From assembly GCA_021166835.1 (NCBI GenBank), contig JAJPEN010000078.1, positions 1 to 45,136 on the forward strand: 45,136 nt of DNA, given 5' to 3'. Source of the DNA: Burkholderiaceae bacterium (GTDB lineage: Bacteria > Pseudomonadota > Gammaproteobacteria > Burkholderiales > Burkholderiaceae). The notes beneath the pieces were generated by a model. The model was not told the origin of the DNA. It saw nothing but the letters and a program-made list of their open reading frames with translations, and did no database searches. Position numbers and translations under genes: made by a program. This document shows positions 25,504 to 34,845 of the stretch, in pieces. Numbering within the stretch: the first letter of the stretch is position 1; each line of letters begins with the position of its first letter.

Positions 25504-26676
25504 TCACGCGGCGGCGCGCGGATACGAGCCGACGATCTTGCAGAAGCTGGATTGCGCGGCCATCTCGCGCAGCGCTGCGGCCACCGCAGCGTCGTCGCGA
25601 TGGCCGATGAGATCGATGTAGAACAGATACTCCCACAGTCCCTGCCGCGACGGGCGCGACTCGAAGCGCTTCATCGAGACGCCGTGGCGCGCGAGCGGCT
25701 CGATCATCGCGTGCACGGCGCCGGCGCGATCGGGCACCGACAGGATCACCGAGGTCTGGTCGGCTCCCGAGGGTCCGCACGCGTATTCGCCGATCACGGC
25801 GAAGCGCGTGCGGTTGTGCGGGTCGTCCTGGATGCCGGTGGCGACGATCTGCAGGCCGTAGCGCGCGGCGGCGTGCTCGCCGGCGATCGCCGCCGTGCGC
25901 GCGTCGAGCGAGGCGAGCCGCGCGGCCTCGGCGTTGCTCGCCACCGGAACCTGCTCTACGCCGTGCGCGTGCGCGTCGAGCCAGCGCGCGCACTGCGCGA
26001 GCGACTGCGCGTGCGAGACGATGCGCTCGATGCCGTCCATCGATGCCTCGAGCCGCATCAGGTTCTGCCGTACCGGCAGCGAGATCTCGCCGCTGATCGT
26101 CAGCGACGTCTGCAGCAGCAGGTCGAGCGTGCGGCTCACCGCGCCCTCGCTCGAGTTCTCGACCGGAACCACGCCGAAGTCGGCGCCGCCCACTTCCACC
26201 GAGCGGAACACCTCGTCGATCGACGCGCAGGCGATCGCGTCGACCGACGAGCCGAAATGCGCCAGCAGCGCCTGCTCGGAGAAGGTTCCGGGCGGCCCGA
26301 GGTAGGCGATGCGCACGCGCCGCTCGAGATCGCGGCAGCCCGAGATGATCTCGCGCCAGATCGCCTCGATCGCCTCGCCCGACAGCGGACCCGGATTGCG
26401 GTCGCGCAGCCTGGCGAGGATCTGCGCCTCGCGCTCGGGACGCATCACCGGCGCGTCGTTGTGCTTCTTCCATTCGCCGACGCGCTGCGCCAGGCGCGCG
26501 CGCGCGGCGAGCCGCTCGAGCAGCTCGCCGTCGATGCGGTCGATCTGCGCGCGGAGCGCGTCGAGCGATTCGACAGTCGCCGCTTCGGAAGCGTTCGCGT
26601 CGGCGGCTGCTGAATTGGACACTGAGTCGGACACTGGGTCGGACATGGAGTCGGCGGGCATCGTGTGTCGGGGCAT
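25504..26676 (-). CDS. pheA: Bifunctional chorismate mutase / prephenate dehydratase (P-protein)
   Basis: About 390 residues. A chorismate mutase domain (LDALRAQIDRIDGELLERLAARARLA...) comes first. The prephenate dehydratase domain follows (IAYLGPPGTFSEQAL; the catalytic region VPVENSSEGAVSRTLDLLL). The C-terminal ACT domain (SVILSVPDRAGAVHAMIEPLA, with ESRPSRQGLWEYLFYIDL) normally senses phenylalanine. The start is uncertain: ATGs at 26676, 26661 and 26646 are in frame, none with a good Shine-Dalgarno. The N-terminal leader contains a 12-bp tandem repeat giving SDPVSDSVSNS. The upstream permease stop is only 4 bp before the 26676 start. Confidence 0.94.
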   Translation of the reverse strand: MPRHTMPADSMSDPVSDSVSNSAAADANASEAATVESLDALRAQIDRIDGELLERLAARARLAQRVGEWKKHNDAPVMRPEREAQILARLRDRNPGPLSGEAIEAIWREIISGCRDLERRVRIAYLGPPGTFSEQALLAHFGSSVDAIACASIDEVFRSVEVGGADFGVVPVENSSEGAVSRTLDLLLQTSLTISGEISLPVRQNLMRLEASMDGIERIVSHAQSLAQCARWLDAHAHGVEQVPVASNAEAARLASLDARTAAIAGEHAAARYGLQIVATGIQDDPHNRTRFAVIGEYACGPSGADQTSVILSVPDRAGAVHAMIEPLARHGVSMKRFESRPSRQGLWEYLFYIDLIGHRDDAAVAAALREMAAQSSFCKIVGSYPRAAA

Positions 26677-26680
26677 CGTA

Positions 26681-27643
26681 TCAAAGCGACGCGGTCGGCA
26701 GACGGTACAGCAGCCACGGCAGCGCCAGCGCGGCGGCCAGCGTCGACAGGGCAACCGTCGCGCTCGTCTCGCCCACCTGCGTGCGGTAGCGCTGCGCGAA
26801 CAGGTAGACGTTAGCGCCGGTCGGCAGCGCAGCGGTGACGGTGGCCACGGCGAGCGGCAGCGGCTCGAGCCGCAGGAGCCAGCTGCCCGCGCTCCAGACG
26901 AGCAGCGGAAACAGCGCGCTCTTGATCGCGGTGAGCCCCGCCGCGGTGGCGAACCCCGCGCGCAGCTCGAATTGCGCGAGCGAGGCGCCGAGCAGCACCA
27001 GGCACAGCGGCGTCGCGGCCGCGCCGAGCATCGCCAGCGCCCGGTCGAGCGGCACCGGCAGCGGCCAGTGCATCGCCGACCAGGCGAGACCGGCGAGGAT
27101 CGGCAGCACCACCGGGTGGATCAGCGCCGAGCGCGCGACCTGCAGCAGATGCGCGCCGAGCGTGCGCCACGAGCGTTCGGCGCCGGGGCGCCGGTCGATC
27201 AGCGAGGTCTCGAACACGAGCGTGCCGAGCGACAGGAAGATGAGCGCGTGCCACGCGATGATCGTCAGCAGGAAGGCCAGGCCCGTCTCGCCGTAGGCCA
27301 GGCGCACGACCGGAATGCCGAGCATCACCGTATTGCCGAACACCGAGCCGAGCGCGTGGATCGTCGCAGTCGCCGCGCCGCGCCCGCGCATCGCCTGAAG
27401 AAGCAGCACGGCGGCGAACAGCGGCAGGCCGACGGCGTAGTAGGCCAGCGCCGCGCCCGGGGTGAGCCGGTCGAAGTCCACGCGGGCGATCGCGCCGAAC
27501 AGCAGCGCCGGCATGAAGATCAGGAACGCGGCGTCCGACAGCGCCCGCACGCCTTCGCCGCCGAGCAGGCCGCGCCGCGCGGCGACGAAGCCGACGGCGA
27601 TCAGCACGAAGACCGGCAGGACGATTTCGCCGAACAGCGACAC
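26681..27643 (-). CDS. AEC-family (auxin efflux carrier) transporter at the usual serC position
   Basis: About 320 residues with ten hydrophobic segments. The first (LPVFVLIAVGFVAARRGLL), the NTVMLGIPVVRLAYG half-site and the second-half HPVVLPILAGLAWS and GANVYLFAQRY motifs match the AEC/PF03547 family of membrane permeases, which export or import malonate, malate or other organic acids. Start taken as GTG at 27643 (VSLFGEIVLPVFV), where similarity begins; no strong Shine-Dalgarno. It sits 71 bp after gyrA and 4 bp before pheA, suggesting co-transcription with pheA. Substrate is unknown; the location, not the sequence, is what hints at an amino-acid-related role. Confidence 0.85.
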   Translation of the reverse strand: MSLFGEIVLPVFVLIAVGFVAARRGLLGGEGVRALSDAAFLIFMPALLFGAIARVDFDRLTPGAALAYYAVGLPLFAAVLLLQAMRGRGAATATIHALGSVFGNTVMLGIPVVRLAYGETGLAFLLTIIAWHALIFLSLGTLVFETSLIDRRPGAERSWRTLGAHLLQVARSALIHPVVLPILAGLAWSAMHWPLPVPLDRALAMLGAAATPLCLVLLGASLAQFELRAGFATAAGLTAIKSALFPLLVWSAGSWLLRLEPLPLAVATVTAALPTGANVYLFAQRYRTQVGETSATVALSTLAAALALPWLLYRLPTASL

Positions 27644-27714
27644 GGTCGGCCCCGGCGGCGGTGAAGACGAAGAGGGGCGGGGGTACGGAAGCGGAAGCGG
27701 GAGCGGAAGACCGC

Positions 27715-30444
27715 TCAGCCCGCGCCGTTGGGGTCGCCGCTGTCCCCGCTGTCCCCGCCGTCCCCGTCGTTCGTCCCGTCGCCGTCCTCGGGCCCGCGAT
27801 CCGCGGTGTCGTCCTCGATCTCGTCGCGCTCGTTCGGCATCGGCCCGACCGGCCCGAGCGCGTTGGCAGCCGCCGTCTCGAGTTCCGCGTCGCCGTTCTC
27901 CGCCGCGTCGCGCTCGACCACCCGCTGCACGCGGGACAGGGTCGTGCCTTCGTCGACGGCGATCAGCGTGACGCCCTGCGTGGCGCGGCCCATCTCGCGG
28001 ATCTCGCTCACCCGCGTGCGCACGAGCACGCCGCCGGTGGTGATCAGCATGATCTCGTCGTTCGGCTCGACGAGCACGGCGCCGACCACCTTGCCGTTGC
28101 GCTCGCTCGTCTGGATCGCGATCATGCCCTTGGTGCCGCGGCCGTGCCGCGTGTATTCGCCGATCGGCGTGCGCTTGCCGAAGCCGTTCTCGGTGGCGGT
28201 GAGCACCGAACGCTCCTCGTCGCCGGCGACGAGCATCGAGATCACCTGCTGGCCTTCCTCGAGCGACATGCCGCGCACGCCGCGCGCGTTGCGGCCCATC
28301 GGGCGCACGTCGTTCTCGTGGAAGCGCACCGCCTTGCCGGCGTCGGAAAACAGCATCACGTCGTGCGAGCCGTCGGTGACCGCGGCGCCGATGAGGAAGT
28401 CGCCCTCGTCGAGATCGACCGCGATGATTCCGGCGCGGCGCGGATTCGAGAATTCCGACAGCGGCGTCTTCTTCACCGTGCCCAGGCTCGTCGCCATGAA
28501 CACGAAGTGCGACTCGTCGAAGGTCTGCACGGGCAGCACGACGGTGATCTTCTCGCCGTCGGCGAGCGGGAACAGGTTCACGATGGGCCGCCCGCGCGCG
28601 TTGCGCGTGCCCTGCGGCACCTCCCAGACCTTGATCCAGTAGACGCGACCGCGGTTCGAGAAGCACAGGATGTACTGGTGCGTATTCGCGATGAAGAGCT
28701 GGTCGATCCAGTCTTCCTCCTTCATCGCCGCGGCCTGCCTGCCGCGCCCGCCGCGCTTCTGCGAGCGGTACTCCGACACCGGCTGGCTCTTGATGTAGCC
28801 GCTGTGCGAAAGCGTGACGACCATGTCCTGCGGAGCGATCAGGTCCTCGGTGTCGATCTCGCTGACGTTCAGCTCGATCACCGAGCGGCGCGCGTCGCCG
28901 TACTCCGCCTTGATCGCCTTCAGCTCGTCGCCGACGATCGTCGTGATGCGCTCCGGGCGCGCGAGGATGTCGAGCAGGTCGATGATCTGGTCGATGACCT
29001 CGCGGTATTCCTGGACGATCTTGTCCTGTTCCAGTCCGGTGAGCCGCTGCAGCCGCATCTGCAGGATCTCGCCCGCCTGCACGTCGGACAGCCGGTAGAC
29101 GTCGCCCTGCAGCCCCACCGACGAATCGACGCCCTCCGGGCGGAACTCGGCGATGTCGCTGCCGGCGCGCTCGAGCATCTCGCGCGCGACGCCGGCGCGC
29201 CACGGGCGCGCCATCAGCCGCTCCTTCGCGATCGGCGGCGTGGGCGAGGCCTTGATCAGCTCGATCATCTCGTCGACGTTGGCGATCGCCACCGCCAGCC
29301 CCTCGAGCACGTGCCCGCGCTCGCGCGCGCGGCGCAGCTCGAACACGGTACGCCGCGTGACGACCTCGCGCCGGTGCGCGAGGAACGCGTCGAGCATCTG
29401 GCGCAGGTTCAGCAGCCGCGGCTGGCCGTCGACCAGCGCCACCATGTTGATGCCGAAGGTGTCCTGCAGCTGCGTCTGCTTGTAGAGGTTGTTCAGCACG
29501 ACCTCGGGCAGCTCGCCGCGCTTCAGCTCGATGACGACGCGCATCCCCGACTTGTCGGATTCGTCGCGGATGTCGGAGATGCCGTCGATCTTTCGCTCGT
29601 TGACCAGCTCGGCGATGCGCTCGAGCAGCAGTCGCTTGTTGACCTGGTAGGGCAGCTCGTCGACGATGATCGCGCTGCGGTTGCCTCGATCCAGTTCCTC
29701 GAAATGCGTCTTCGCGCGCATCACCACGCGCCCGCGGCCGGTGCGATAGCCGTCGCGCACGCCCTGCACGCCGTAGATGATCCCGGCAGTGGGGAAATCG
29801 GGCGCCGGAACGATTTCGATCAGCTCGTCGATCGTCGTCTCCGGGCGCGCGAGCAGCGCCAGGCAGGCATCGACGACCTCGTTCAGGTTGTGCGGCGGGA
29901 TGTTGGTTGCCATCCCCACCGCGATGCCGGCCGAGCCGTTGATCAGCAGGTTCGGGATGCGCGCGGGCAGGACGGTGGGCTCGTTCTCCTTGCCGTCGTA
30001 GTTCGGCTGGAAGTCGACCGTTTCGCGGTCGATGTCGGCGAGCATCTCGCCGGCCAGGCGCTGCAGCCGGCATTCGGTGTAGCGCATCGCCGCCGGGTTG
30101 TCGCCGTCGACCGACCCGAAGTTGCCCTGCCCGTCGACCAGCAGATAGCGCAGGGAGAAATCCTGCGCCATGCGGACCAGCGTGTCGTAGATCGACGCGT
30201 CGCCGTGCGGGTGGTACTTGCCCATCACGTCGCCGACGATGCGCGCGCACTTCACGAAGGGCCGGTTCCAGACGTTGTTGACCTCGTGCATCGCGAACAG
30301 CACGCGCCGGTGCACCGGCTTCAGGCCGTCGCGCACGTCGGGAAGCGCGCGGCCGACGATCACGCTCATCGCGTAATCGAGATAGGAGCGACGCATCTCC
30401 TCTTCGAGGCTGACCGGAAGCGTTTCTTTGGCGAAGGAGTCCAT
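27715..30444 (-). CDS. gyrA: DNA gyrase subunit A
   Basis: 909 residues. The N-terminal cleavage/religation domain has its catalytic tyrosine in AAMRYTE (Tyr122, same number as E. coli). The C-terminal DNA-wrapping beta-pinwheel has the GyrA box QKRGGRGR. An acidic Gly/Asp-rich tail ends the protein, partly tandemly repeated (GDSGDSGD). The quinolone-determining region reads [10 protein letters not shown], i.e. Ala83 and Asp87 in E. coli numbering. Start [17 protein letters not shown] is standard. A TAAAAT -10-like box on its strand lies at 30507-30512. It is the first gene of the leftward block and is divergent from an amidohydrolase gene. Confidence 0.98.
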   Translation of the reverse strand: MDSFAKETLPVSLEEEMRRSYLDYAMSVIVGRALPDVRDGLKPVHRRVLFAMHEVNNVWNRPFVKCARIVGDVMGKYHPHGDASIYDTLVRMAQDFSLRYLLVDGQGNFGSVDGDNPAAMRYTECRLQRLAGEMLADIDRETVDFQPNYDGKENEPTVLPARIPNLLINGSAGIAVGMATNIPPHNLNEVVDACLALLARPETTIDELIEIVPAPDFPTAGIIYGVQGVRDGYRTGRGRVVMRAKTHFEELDRGNRSAIIVDELPYQVNKRLLLERIAELVNERKIDGISDIRDESDKSGMRVVIELKRGELPEVVLNNLYKQTQLQDTFGINMVALVDGQPRLLNLRQMLDAFLAHRREVVTRRTVFELRRARERGHVLEGLAVAIANVDEMIELIKASPTPPIAKERLMARPWRAGVAREMLERAGSDIAEFRPEGVDSSVGLQGDVYRLSDVQAGEILQMRLQRLTGLEQDKIVQEYREVIDQIIDLLDILARPERITTIVGDELKAIKAEYGDARRSVIELNVSEIDTEDLIAPQDMVVTLSHSGYIKSQPVSEYRSQKRGGRGRQAAAMKEEDWIDQLFIANTHQYILCFSNRGRVYWIKVWEVPQGTRNARGRPIVNLFPLADGEKITVVLPVQTFDESHFVFMATSLGTVKKTPLSEFSNPRRAGIIAVDLDEGDFLIGAAVTDGSHDVMLFSDAGKAVRFHENDVRPMGRNARGVRGMSLEEGQQVISMLVAGDEERSVLTATENGFGKRTPIGEYTRHGRGTKGMIAIQTSERNGKVVGAVLVEPNDEIMLITTGGVLVRTRVSEIREMGRATQGVTLIAVDEGTTLSRVQRVVERDAAENGDAELETAAANALGPVGPMPNERDEIEDDTADRGPEDGDGTNDGDGGDSGDSGDPNGAG

Positions 30445-30595
30445 GCGTCGGGGATGCGAAAAAAAGCCGACTTGCGTCGTGCCCGGCAGGCGGCGGAAAA
30501 CCGACTATTTTACCATGCGGGATCGGCGCTTTTTGCCGCCGCCGCAGACGCGCCGGACCTGTGCCGCCCTGCTCCGAACCTCCCGGAAAACGACC

Positions 30596-31966
30596 ATGCC
30601 GACCCCCGAAGCGCCCGCTCGCACGCTGATCGAGCCGCAATGGATAGCGCCGGTGCGCGCCGCGGCCGACCCGGCGGCCGAACCCTGCCTCGTCGACCAC
30701 GCCGTCGTCGTCGAGGACGACCGCATCGTCGACGTGCTGCCGCAGGAGCAGGCGCGGCAACGCAATCCCGCGGCCGAGCGCATCGCGCTGCCCGGGCACC
30801 TGCTCGTCCCCGGCTTCGTGAACCTGCACGCGCACGCCGCGATGGCGCTGCTGCGCGGCGTCGGCGACGACCTGCCGCTGTCGGCCTGGCTGCGCGACCG
30901 CATCTGGCCGCTCGAATCGCGACTGGTCGATCCGCAATTCGTGCGCGACGGCTCGACGCTCGCCTTCGCCGAGATGCTGCTCGGCGGCACGACCTGCGTG
31001 AACGACATGTATTTCTTCCCCGAGGCGTCGGTCGAAGCTGCACTCGCGACAGGCATCCGCAGCGCGCACGGGATCATCGTCGTCGACTTCCCCACCGTGT
31101 ACGCGAGCGCGCCGGCCGAGTACCTGCGCAAGGGGCTGGCGCTGCGCGACCGCCTGCGCGAGCACCCGCTGGTCAGCTTCTGCCTGGCGCCGCACGCGCC
31201 GTACACGGTCGGCGACGACGCGCTGCGCGAGATCGCGACGATCTCGCGCGAGATCGGACTGCCGATCCACATCCACGTGCACGAAACCGCCGAGGAAGTG
31301 GCCGAAGGCATCGCCCGACACGGCAGGCGACCGCTCGCGCGGCTCGACGCGCTCGGGCTGGTCGGTCCGGAGATGATCGCGGTGCACGCCGTGCACGTGG
31401 ACGACGACGACCTGCGCCGCCTGGCGGCGGGCGCCGTCACGGTCGCGCACTGCCCGCATTCGAACGGCAAACTCGCCTGCGGCATCGCGCCGACCGCACG
31501 CATGCACGAGAAGGGGATCCGCGTCGGCATCGGCACCGACGGGTCGGCCAGCAACAACCGGCTCGACCTGCTCGGCGAAGCGCGCACCGCCGCCCTGCTC
31601 GCCAAGGCGACCAGCGGCCGCGCCGACGCCTGGCCCGCCGCCCGGACGCTGCGCGCGATGACGCTGGACGCTGCCGCCGCGCTCGGCCTGGACGCGCGCA
31701 TCGGCTCGGTCGAAGCCGGCAAGCAGGCCGATCTCGTCGCGATCGACCTGCGCGCAGCCGAGCTGTCACCTGTCTACGACCCGGTTTCGCAGCTGATCTA
31801 CGCCTGCGGACGCGAGCACGTGAGCGACGTCTGGGTCGCGGGAAAAGCTGTTGTCCGGACGCGACAGCTCGCTGACACCTGCGTCAGAGACGCCCTGAGC
31901 GAAGTAGTTGGTCGAACAGGCGTGTGGCAGAATCGGGTTGGCGAAATCTTGTCAGGTCGGGTCTGA
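30596..31966 (+). CDS. TRZ/ATZ family amidohydrolase (MTA/SAH deaminase-like)
   Basis: 456 residues of the metal-dependent amidohydrolase superfamily. The metal ligands are visible: HAHAAM (His78, His80), HIHVHETAEEV, the AVHAVHVDDDDL histidine and GTDGSASNN. This subgroup includes 5'-methylthioadenosine/S-adenosylhomocysteine deaminases and chlorohydrolases; Burkholderiales commonly have it next to ubiG/ompA. Start ATG at 30596 fits the family; upstream in-frame codons are not conserved. It is divergent from gyrA, with 151 bp between. The ompA-like gene starts 65 bp after its end. Exact substrate not determinable here. Confidence 0.88.
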   Translation: MPTPEAPARTLIEPQWIAPVRAAADPAAEPCLVDHAVVVEDDRIVDVLPQEQARQRNPAAERIALPGHLLVPGFVNLHAHAAMALLRGVGDDLPLSAWLRDRIWPLESRLVDPQFVRDGSTLAFAEMLLGGTTCVNDMYFFPEASVEAALATGIRSAHGIIVVDFPTVYASAPAEYLRKGLALRDRLREHPLVSFCLAPHAPYTVGDDALREIATISREIGLPIHIHVHETAEEVAEGIARHGRRPLARLDALGLVGPEMIAVHAVHVDDDDLRRLAAGAVTVAHCPHSNGKLACGIAPTARMHEKGIRVGIGTDGSASNNRLDLLGEARTAALLAKATSGRADAWPAARTLRAMTLDAAAALGLDARIGSVEAGKQADLVAIDLRAAELSPVYDPVSQLIYACGREHVSDVWVAGKAVVRTRQLADTCVRDALSEVVGRTGVWQNRVGEILSGRV

Positions 31967-32031
31967 TTCGGGCCATTCGTTTGCGCCTGTCAGCGTCGTA
32001 ACAGAATTTCAGTTCTACCGAAAGGAGAAAC

Positions 32032-32694
32032 ATGAATAAACCGGTCAAACTGACCTGCGTCGTCGCTGCGGCGATGATGTCGGTCTCGATGGTCGCGGTT
32101 GCCCAGGTCGCACCGTCCAACAAAACAGGCTACGTCGTCAGCCCCGACCGCAATGTCGTGCGCAGCGGCGCCGGCACCTGCGTTCATACCGGCTACTGGA
32201 CGCCGGCCGACGCGTTCCCGGGTTGCGACGACGACCTCCTGCCGAAGGCGCCGCCTCCGGCTCCGGCCCCCGCGCCTGCTCCGGCTCCGACCCCCGCTCC
32301 GGCGCCGAAACCCGCTCCGGCTCCGGCCCCGACCAGCGAGAAAGTCACCTTCGCTGCCGACACGTTCTTCGACTTCGACAAGTCGGTGATCAAGCCCGAA
32401 GGCAAGGCGCGTCTCGACGACCTCGTCGGCAAGCTGCAGGGCGTGAACCTCGAAGTCGTGATCGCGGTCGGCCACACCGACAGCATCGGTACCGACAAGT
32501 ACAACCAGGCGCTGTCGGTGCGCCGCGCCGAGGCGGTCAAGGCCTACCTCGTCAGCAAGGGCATCGAAGCGAACCGCATCTACACCGAAGGCAAAGGCGA
32601 GAAACAGCCGATCGCCGACAACCGTACCCGCGAAGGCCGCGCGAAGAACCGCCGCGTGGAAGTCGAAGTGGTCGGCACGCGCGCGCGTCGCTGA
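32032..32694 (+). CDS. ompA: OmpA-family outer-membrane protein (peptidoglycan-binding C-terminal domain)
   Basis: 220 residues. A signal peptide ends near residue 24 (MVAVA-Q). A short N-terminal region with two cysteines (Cys50 and Cys65) follows. Then comes a Pro/Ala-rich linker (about 72-101) and an OmpA C-terminal domain with DFDKSVIKPEGKARLDDL, VGHTDSIGTDKYNQALSVRRA and the ending NRTREGRAKNRRVEVEV. It lacks the classical eight-strand barrel, so it probably tethers the outer membrane to peptidoglycan. AGGAG at 32023-32027 gives a strong start. A good intrinsic terminator follows at 32733-32759, so expression is probably high and monocistronic or the end of an operon with the amidohydrolase. 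Confidence 0.93.
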   Translation: MNKPVKLTCVVAAAMMSVSMVAVAQVAPSNKTGYVVSPDRNVVRSGAGTCVHTGYWTPADAFPGCDDDLLPKAPPPAPAPAPAPAPTPAPAPKPAPAPAPTSEKVTFAADTFFDFDKSVIKPEGKARLDDLVGKLQGVNLEVVIAVGHTDSIGTDKYNQALSVRRAEAVKAYLVSKGIEANRIYTEGKGEKQPIADNRTREGRAKNRRVEVEVVGTRARR

Positions 32695-32732
32695 TCCCGG
32701 CTCTCGCGACCGGCTCGCCGGTCGCCCTCCAG

Positions 32733-32759
32733 AAACCCCGCTTCGGCGGGGTTTTTTTT
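32733..32759 (+). terminator. Rho-independent terminator of the ompA-like gene
   Basis: AAACCCCGC-TTC-GCGGGGTTT stem followed by a run of eight T, 39 bp after the stop codon. This is the clearest intrinsic terminator in the window. Confidence 0.92.
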
Positions 32760-32850
32760 GGGCCGGCGCGCGCCCGCGGCCTTCGAAGCTCGGGGGCGCG
32801 GCACGCCACGTAGAATCTTCGTTGTCGCAGCCTTCGACCGTCTCCGCCCC

Positions 32851-33603
32851 ATGTCGCTTCCCTCCGCCCCGATACCCGCCGCCCCGAACGTCGATCCGGC
32901 CGAACTGGCGAAGTTCCAGGCGCTGGCCGCGCGCTGGTGGGATCCCGAGTCGGAGTTCCGCCCGCTGCACGAGATCAATCCGCTGCGCCTGGAGTGGATC
33001 GACGCGCATGCGTCGATCGCCGGCAAGCGCGTGCTCGACGTGGGTTGCGGCGGCGGCATCCTCGCGGAGGCGATGGCGCAACGCGGCGCGATCGTGCGCG
33101 GCATCGATCTCGGGGAACGCGCGCTGCAGGTTGCCGAACTGCATGCGCTCGAAAGCGGCGCGGCGGTGGAGTACGAACGCATCGCGGTCGAGATGCTGGC
33201 CCAGCGCGAGCCCGACGCCTACGACGTCGTCACCTGCATGGAGCTGCTCGAGCACGTGCCCGATCCGCAGTCGGTGGTGCGCGCCTGTTCGGCGCTCGTG
33301 CGCCCCGGCGGCTGGGTTTTCTTCTCGACGATCAACCGCAACGCCAAGGCCTTCGCGCTGGCGGTCGTCGGCGCCGAATACGTGCTCGGACTGCTGCCGC
33401 GCGGCACGCACGAATACGAGAAGTTCATCCGGCCCTCGGAGCTGGCGGCCGCCGCGCGCCGCTGCCGCCTGGAACTCGTCGAACTGATGGGGCTGACCTA
33501 CAACCCGATCACGCGCCGCTACCGGCTCGACCCCGGCGATCCGGACGTCAACTACATGATGGCGTGCCGCCGCCTGGACGCGCTCGGCGCCGTTCCCCGA
33601 TGA
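32851..33603 (+). CDS. ubiG: Ubiquinone biosynthesis O-methyltransferase
   Basis: 250 residues; the SAM-dependent enzyme for both O-methylations of ubiquinone synthesis. [19 protein letters not shown] and [12 protein letters not shown] are the family start, the SAM motif is [16 protein letters not shown] at 61-76, and [12 protein letters not shown] and [14 protein letters not shown] follow. The ATG at 32851 is chosen because upstream residues are not conserved and overlap the terminator region. The stop overlaps the gph start (ATGA). Confidence 0.96.
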   Translation: MSLPSAPIPAAPNVDPAELAKFQALAARWWDPESEFRPLHEINPLRLEWIDAHASIAGKRVLDVGCGGGILAEAMAQRGAIVRGIDLGERALQVAELHALESGAAVEYERIAVEMLAQREPDAYDVVTCMELLEHVPDPQSVVRACSALVRPGGWVFFSTINRNAKAFALAVVGAEYVLGLLPRGTHEYEKFIRPSELAAAARRCRLELVELMGLTYNPITRRYRLDPGDPDVNYMMACRRLDALGAVPR

Positions 33604-34334
33604 GCGGGTACTCGCCGGCAGCCATGCGCACGCTCCCCGGCGATGCCGGCGGCGACCTGCGGCCTCCGCTCGCGGTGTTCTTCGACCTCGACGGAACGCT
33701 GGCCGACACGGCGGCCGACCTCGTCGCGCCGGTGCAGGCGATGCGCGCCGAGCGCGGGCTGGCTCCGCTGCCCCTCGAGGTGCTGCGCCCCTATGCGTCG
33801 ATGGGCGCGCGCGGCCTGCTGCTCAAGGGGCTCGGCGTCGAACGCGAGGATCCGCGGTTCGAGGCGCTGCGCGACGAGTTCCTGCAGCGCTACGAAGCGG
33901 CGATGAACGTCCACACCTGCCTCTTTCCCGGCATCGCCGAGGTGCTCGACGCGCTCGACCACGCCGCGATTCGCTGGGGCGTGATCAGCAACAAGATCGA
34001 ACGACTGGTGGCGCCGATCCTCGCGTCGCTGGGCGTGCTCGAACGGGCCGTCTGCGCGATCGGCGGCGACACCACCGGCTTCGCGAAGCCGCATCCGGAG
34101 CCGCTGCTGCACGGCGCACGGATCGCCGGCGTCCAGGCCGAAGGCTGCGTCTACGTCGGCGACGATCTGCGCGACATCCTCGCCGGCCGCGCCGCCAGGA
34201 TGCGCACGATCGCCGCCGCCTACGGCTTCTGCGGCGAGGACTCCCCGCCGCAAAGCTGGGGAGCCGATGCGATCGTGCGCGGGCCGGGGGAATTGGTCGA
34301 GCTGCTCGGCCTGCGCCGAGCACTTCCTACATGA
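33600..34334 (+). CDS. gph: Phosphoglycolate phosphatase (HAD family)
   Basis: 244 residues of the HAD superfamily, cleaving 2-phosphoglycolate from DNA repair or oxygenation chemistry. Motif [12 protein letters not shown] has the nucleophile Asp29 and Asp31; motif II/III is GVISNK with KPHPEPLLH; motif IV is YVGDDLRDI. The ubiG-gph pair is conserved in beta- and gammaproteobacteria. It overlaps ubiG by four bases and converges with the DUF1854 gene with an 8-bp overlap. Related HAD enzymes (PgpB/MupP) with the same place near ubiG act on MurNAc-6-phosphate, so MupP is an alternative name. Confidence 0.92.
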   Translation: MSGYSPAAMRTLPGDAGGDLRPPLAVFFDLDGTLADTAADLVAPVQAMRAERGLAPLPLEVLRPYASMGARGLLLKGLGVEREDPRFEALRDEFLQRYEAAMNVHTCLFPGIAEVLDALDHAAIRWGVISNKIERLVAPILASLGVLERAVCAIGGDTTGFAKPHPEPLLHGARIAGVQAEGCVYVGDDLRDILAGRAARMRTIAAAYGFCGEDSPPQSWGADAIVRGPGELVELLGLRRALPT

Positions 34335-34845
34335 ACCGATCGAGCAGCTTCCGGCTCGCCGCATCGAGCGCCTCGACATCCCGCACGAGATAGTGCACGC
34401 CGTTCTCGTCGGCGATCAGCAGCATGTTGCGCGACAGGCGGCGGATCGCCTCCTCTCCGCGCAACACGAAATGCGTTTCGCCGCGATCGGTGGCCACGTG
34501 CCACGTGCAAGGGGTGAAGAAGCTCGATACGGAGTGGATCTCGCGGATCTGCGGAACGAACTCGCGCGCGGCCAGTTCTTCCTCGATCAGCACGCGCGGG
34601 GTGTCGTCGAGCGAGGAAAGGCGCTCGATCCAGACGCGTTCGCGGCCGTCCGGGCCGAGCAGCGAGACGCTCTCGTCGGGCGCCGAGATCGGGAACGCGC
34701 GCACCGGAACGACGCCGGCGCAGATGGAGCCGTCGGCCTCGCGCAGCACGAGGCGGCCGAACGCGTCGCGCGACAGCGAGAACGGGGCCACGCCGGCGCT
34801 GACCGTATTGCCCTCGTTGCGTGCGGACGCGGTAGGCGCGTTCAT
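34327..34845 (-). CDS. DUF1854 family protein, cyanophycin-associated
   Basis: 172 residues, no signal or membrane segment. The conserved core (VSLLGPDGRERVWIERL, then EEELAAREFVPQIREIHSVSSFFTPCTWHVATDRG) matches DUF1854, a family repeatedly found with cyanophycin synthetases in betaproteobacteria. Its start overlaps the end of the upstream ABC transporter gene by four bases, so the two are translated together. Biochemical role unknown; a partner of the transporter is the natural inference. Confidence 0.87.
   Translation of the reverse strand: MNAPTASARNEGNTVSAGVAPFSLSRDAFGRLVLREADGSICAGVVPVRAFPISAPDESVSLLGPDGRERVWIERLSSLDDTPRVLIEEELAAREFVPQIREIHSVSSFFTPCTWHVATDRGETHFVLRGEEAIRRLSRNMLLIADENGVHYLVRDVEALDAASRKLLDRFM

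Noticed and set aside
26681..31507. Very long open frames opposite or across gyrA, the permease and the amidohydrolase (over 1400 residues)
   Set aside because: Translations are Arg/Ala/Pro-rich with no domain, and lie antisense or out of frame to clearly conserved genes. GC-rich codon bias leaves such frames open by chance. Only the end of the leftward one is real (the AEC permease).
32250..32330. Short repeats in the ompA-like gene as a CRISPR or mobile repeat
   Set aside because: They encode the Pro/Ala linker of an OmpA-type protein; units are 6-12 bp, in frame, without spacers.
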